The translations under genes were made by a program, and so were the position numbers. Shown here piece by piece: positions 60,672-64,000 of a DNA stretch of 64,000 nt; the stretch's first letter is position 1, and each line of letters begins with the position of its first letter. Where the stretch lies: positions 9,458,539 to 9,522,538 of the forward strand of contig NC_087070.1 of assembly GCF_963678635.1 (NCBI RefSeq), given 5' to 3'. The notes below the pieces were generated by a model that ran no database searches, was not told the DNA's origin, and saw nothing but the letters and a program-made list of their open reading frames with translations. This stretch comes from Symsagittifera roscoffensis. Taxonomy: Eukaryota > Xenacoelomorpha > Acoela > Convolutidae.

Positions 60672-63600
60672 TCAGAGAAGATTACGTGTATCAGCGCGTA
60701 CAGTTCTCGTGGATGCAGTCGTCCTCTGTTCGGATCGTACACTTTCCACGAGGAAGTCTGTCAATCTCGTCAAGGACAAGAAAAGATTTTCCGGGTCCAG
60801 GTGCCGCTTCTCCGTCGCCCTAGTCACCAAGAAGTATAAATACTTTCCCGATATCTGTGACGCCAATGGAGGCAAGGCTGCTACGCCCCCTAATCCTGGT
60901 CTTTGGTTCCAAAAGAAATTCTATGTTTTTATATTCTCTCTTAAAATCTGCTGCTAACGCTGTCTTAAAACTCATGTCTCCTGAGATTGCTATCGCACAT
61001 GTTCTATTTATGAGTATGAAATCGCTATATGTTAGCTTTATGCTACTTGAATTTTCATTTGGTAAGTTAAAATATGACTCAACTACCCTCCCTTTGTCCG
61101 GTTTCTTAGGGTCCTCGCCTGTTTCCGCTTCTAAATCTCCTGTCTCTCTTGCTAATCTTAATTGTTTTATTAAATTTTCAGTGTGGGTAAGTCCAACCCC
61201 CACTCCCCGGACAAAAATATCCATCGACGTCCCCGTCGATCGCATACCGGATATCAAGTCGCAATTGGAAGACGGAATGAGTAGTCACCCTTCCTGGGCA
61301 GTCCAGGAAGGATCTTCTCGTTCGTTTTTCCTGTATTTCATGCTTTCACGATCTACATCCTGAATCGTGACACGTGTATCAGCGCGTAAAGTTCTCGTGG
61401 ATGCAGTCGTCCTCTGTTCGGATCGTACACTTTCCACGAGGAAGTCTGTCAATCTCGTCAAGGACAAGAATAGGTTTTCCGGGTCCAGGTGCCGCTTCTC
61501 CGTCGCCCTCGTCACCAAGAAGTATAAGTACTTTCCCGGTATCTGTGACGCCAACGGATGCAAGGCTGCTACGACCCCTAATCCTGGTCTTTGGTTCCAA
61601 AGGAATTCTATATTTTTATATTCTCTCTTAAAATCTGCTGCTAACGCTGTCTTAAAACTCATGTCTCCTGGGATTGCTATCGCACATGTTCTATTTGTGA
61701 GTTTGAAATCGCTATATGTTAGCATTATGCTACTTGAATATGCATTTGGTAAGTTAAAATATGACTCAACTACCCTCCCTATGTCCGGTTTCTTAGGGTC
61801 CTCGCCTGTTTCCGCTTCTAAATCTCCTGTCTCTCTTGCTATTTTTAATTGTTTTTTTTAAAATTTTCAGTGTGGGTAAGTCCAACCCCCACTCCCCGGA
61901 CAAAAATATCCATGGACGTCCCCGCCGATCGCATACCGGATATCAAGTCGCGATTGGAAGACGGAATGAGTAGTCGCCCTTCCTGGGCAGTCCAGGAAGG
62001 ATCTTCTCTTTCGTTTTTCCTGTATTTCATGCTTTCACGATCTACATCCTGAATCGTGACACGTGTATCAGCGCGTACAGTTTTCGTGGATGCAGTCGTC
62101 CTCTGTTTGGATCGTACACTTTCCACGAGGAAGTCTGTCAATCTCGTCAAGGACAAGTATAGGTTTTCCGGGTCCAGGTGCCGCTTCTCCGTCGCCCTCG
62201 TCACCAAGAAGTATAAGTACTTTCCCGGTATCTGTGACGCCAACGGAGGCAAGGCTGCTACGCCCCCTAATCCTGGTCTTTGGTTCCAAAGGAATTCTAT
62301 ATTTTTATATTCTCTCTTAAAATCTGCGGCTAACGCTGTCTTAAAACTCATGTCTCCTGGGATTGCTATCGCACATGTTCTATTTGTGAGTATGAAATCG
62401 CTATATGTTAGCTTTATGCTACTTGAATTTTCATTTGGTAAGTTTAAATATGACTCAACTACCCTCCCTATGTCCGGTTTCTTAGGATCCTCGCCTGTTT
62501 CCGCTTCTAAATCTCCTGTCTCTCTTGCTAATCTTAATTGTTTTATTAAATTTTCAGTGTGGGTAAGTCCAACCCCCACTCCCCGGACAAAAATATCCAT
62601 CGACGTCCCCGTCGATCGCATACCGGATATCAAGTCGCAATTGGAAGACGGAATGAGTAGTCGCCCTTCCTGGGCGGTCCAGGAAGCATCTTCTCGTTCG
62701 TTTTTCCTGTATTTCATGCTTTCACGATCTACATCCTGAATCGTGACACGTGTATCAGCGGGTACAGTTCTCGTGGATGCAGTCGTCCTCTGTTCGGATC
62801 GTACACTTTCCACGGGGAAGTCTGTCAATCTCGTCAAGGACAAGAATAGGTTTTCCGGGTCCAGGTGCCGCTTCTCCGTCGCCCTCGTCACCAAGAAGTA
62901 TAAGTACTTTCCCGGTATCTGTGACGCCAACGGAGGCAAGGCTGCTACGCCCCCTAATCCTGGTCTTTGGTCCCAAAGGAATTCTATATTTTTATATTCT
63001 TTTCTTAAAATCTGCTGCTAACGCTGTCTTAAAACTCATGTCTCCTGGGATTGCTATCGCACATGTTCTATTTGTGAGTATGAAATCGTTATATGTTAGC
63101 ATTATGCTACTTGAATATTCATTTGGTAAGTTAAAATATGACTCAACTACCCTCCCTATGTCCGGTTTCTTAGGATCCTCGCCTGTTTCCGCTTCTAAAT
63201 CTCCTGTCTCTCTTGCTAATCTTAATTGTTTTATTAAATTTTCAGTGTGGGTAAGTCCAACCCCTACTCCCCGGACAAAAATATCCATCGACGTCCCCGT
63301 CGATCGCAAACAGGATATCAAGTCGCGATTGGAAGACGGAATGAGTAGTCGCCCTTCCTGGGCAGTCCAGGAAGGATCTTCTCGCTCGTTTTTCCTGTAT
63401 TTCAAGCTTTCACGATCTACATCCTGAATCGTGACACTGGTCTCCTTTGGGACCGACGTCATTTCGTTCAACCAATCATAGACACGCAGATTTGTCAAAT
63501 CTTGTTCGTAGGATTGCTGTTGCTCGTCGTGGAATTCTACCTCGGATTTCGACCGGTCCTCGATCCATTCCTCGTCGTGATCATCGACTATGTCAATGTC

Positions 63601-63777
63601 CTGTGACACAGTTATATCTTCTAGACCTACTACTTCTTCCACGATATTCTTTAGATCTATCATGTCCACTATAAAGTCGTCGCCGTAAGGGCTATATTTC
63701 TTCTTGGATCTTGTCCTATCATTCTGTCGAGTATGTATCGTGAATCTCCCTTTGTTCAGGGTCTTGCCAGTCCTCCT
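60672..63777 (-). CDS. tandem macro-domain-like repeat protein, four units
   Basis: Opens after a TAG at 63778 with GRFTIHTRQNDRTRSKKKYS then MIDLKNIVEEVVGLEDITVS, an acidic stretch, and a repeat of 229 codons. Each unit has VTIQDVDRES, MDIFVRGVGVGLTHTENLIK, SYFNLPNENSSSIKLTYSDF, CAIAIPGDMSFKTALAADFK and GKYLYFLVTRATEKRHLDPE. GD-x(n)-LAADF and YLVTR-like blocks match the ADP-ribose-binding macro fold of Poa1p type, but the final third of the fold (the P-x-I-G-C-G loop) is absent. Units start at 60691, 61379, 62068 and 62755 with lengths 688, 689, 687 and about 673 bp, so several junctions are out of frame; the current array cannot be read as one protein. Best intact run is 62939-61845. Confidence 0.6.
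60691..63427 (-). repeat. four-unit 687-689-bp tandem array
   Basis: The marker 'tcagcgcgtacagttctcgt' (or close variants) recurs at 60691, 61379, 62068 and 62755. Only 687 is a multiple of three; the 688 and 689 units carry single-base indels, for example the T7 run near 61854-61860. High identity implies recent amplification. Confidence 0.9.
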
Positions 63778-63795
63778 CTAGGTAGGTAAGGTTTA

Positions 63796-63999
63796 TTAAT
63801 CCGCTTCAATCACCTGGTTTGGATCCAGGTCCAGTGGTGGATGTGTTTCTTCCTCCACGACTTCATTTCCATCGTTCTTTCCCCTGGTGCCCTTCTCGTT
63901 GACCTCACAGGCAGGGTCCATCATCAGGTAATTCCCCTCTTCCATGTCTGCAGGTATACGCCAATCTTCTCTCGATGGGTTGTGTGGCTTAATGTTTTC
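63796..63999 (-). CDS. C-terminal end of an upstream module ORF (partial)
   Basis: Open from the window edge: ENIKPHNPSREDWRIPADME, MMDPACEVNEKGTRGKNDGN, an acidic EVVEEETHPPLDLDPNQ and a stop after VIEAD. The next frame opens only 18 bases later. The junction could be a 36-nt intron (CAG/gtgatt ... acctag/AGG), a frameshift, or two separate ORFs. The gene continues beyond 64000, so its identity cannot be judged. Confidence 0.4.
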   Translation of the reverse strand, partial: ENIKPHNPSREDWRIPADMEEGNYLMMDPACEVNEKGTRGKNDGNEVVEEETHPPLDLDPNQVIEAD

Positions 64000-64000
64000 G

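Larger units (their letters stand above)
45905..63999 (-). other. unrecognised multi-ORF virus-like or retroelement module
   Basis: About 18 kb of nearly continuous minus-strand coding sequence. It has short or overlapping junctions, a TAATG coupled pair, no convincing introns, tandem internal duplications and mutations typical of repeat decay. Order from the right: tail of an upstream ORF, macro-domain-like array, two mini-ORFs, coiled-coil protein, SGNH hydrolase protein, then several unrecognised large ORFs, the last 4.5 kb being duplicated. No reverse transcriptase, integrase, RNA polymerase or capsid motif is recognised inside the window, and the element continues past 64000. Origin is therefore open. 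Confidence 0.5.

Noticed and set aside
61367-63427. Repeated plus-strand open frames of 160-230 codons
   Set aside because: Antisense reflections of the macro-like array; Ser/Pro/Arg-rich and without domains, while the minus strand shows macro-fold motifs.
60691-63427. CRISPR array or prokaryotic operon
   Set aside because: Repeats are long, coding and contiguous without spacers, and the window is eukaryotic (introns, LTR retrotransposon, MITEs).

Overview
The window looks like repeat-rich, AT-rich nuclear DNA from an invertebrate animal. It holds a BEL/Pao LTR retrotransposon (a metazoan family), a multi-exon histidine acid phosphatase gene with GT/AG introns, hAT-like and Mutator-like MITEs, BED zinc-finger coding sequence, and a 200-base scaffold gap. 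A nematode is my best guess but the sequence does not prove it. Most of the window is mobile or formerly mobile DNA; I find only one ordinary single-copy host gene.

Layout. (1) About 1-19.4 kb is three near-identical copies of one long unit (about 980-6366, 6367-12690, 12700-19367). They carry fossil BEL/Pao integrase, a 172-bp tandem repeat in three copies, and remnants of a tiny Cys-rich zinc-finger gene family. One serine-protease-like exon lies at 11.6 kb. (2) A 200-N gap at 19368-19567 breaks exactly in a poly-C run. To its right are a BED-finger ORF, a triplicated block with a perfect 22-bp ATCGAT palindrome, and a hAT-type MITE. (3) 26295-35857 is a complete-looking BEL/Pao insertion: two 457-bp LTRs differing at 3 sites, 5-bp target duplication CCGGT, primer-binding site and polypurine tract. 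Its coding region is broken by frameshifts and an internal reverse-transcriptase deletion. The LTR contains a tRNA-like A-box/B-box pair, and the long leader carries an extra ORF upstream of gag. (4) 37.0-40.1 kb is the phosphatase gene on the minus strand. Two oppositely oriented Mutator-like MITEs follow (40364-41359), then a transposon ORF fragment (43.4-43.9 kb) and a tRNA-like sequence with a T6 terminator (44.6 kb).

(5) 45.9-64.0 kb is almost solid minus-strand coding DNA and is the most unusual part. In reading order from the right edge it has the tail of an upstream ORF and a tandem array of four 687-689-bp units encoding a truncated macro-domain-like sequence. A compact run follows: a 27-aa ORF coupled by TAATG to a 78-aa ORF, a coiled-coil protein, a protein with an SGNH/GDSL hydrolase domain, and a long series of large ORFs I do not recognise. 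The distal 4.5 kb is tandemly duplicated, and the two copies carry different nonsense mutations and deletions. The tight overlapping ORFs, lack of convincing introns and repeat-type decay suggest a virus-like or retroelement-derived module rather than host genes. I cannot name its family.
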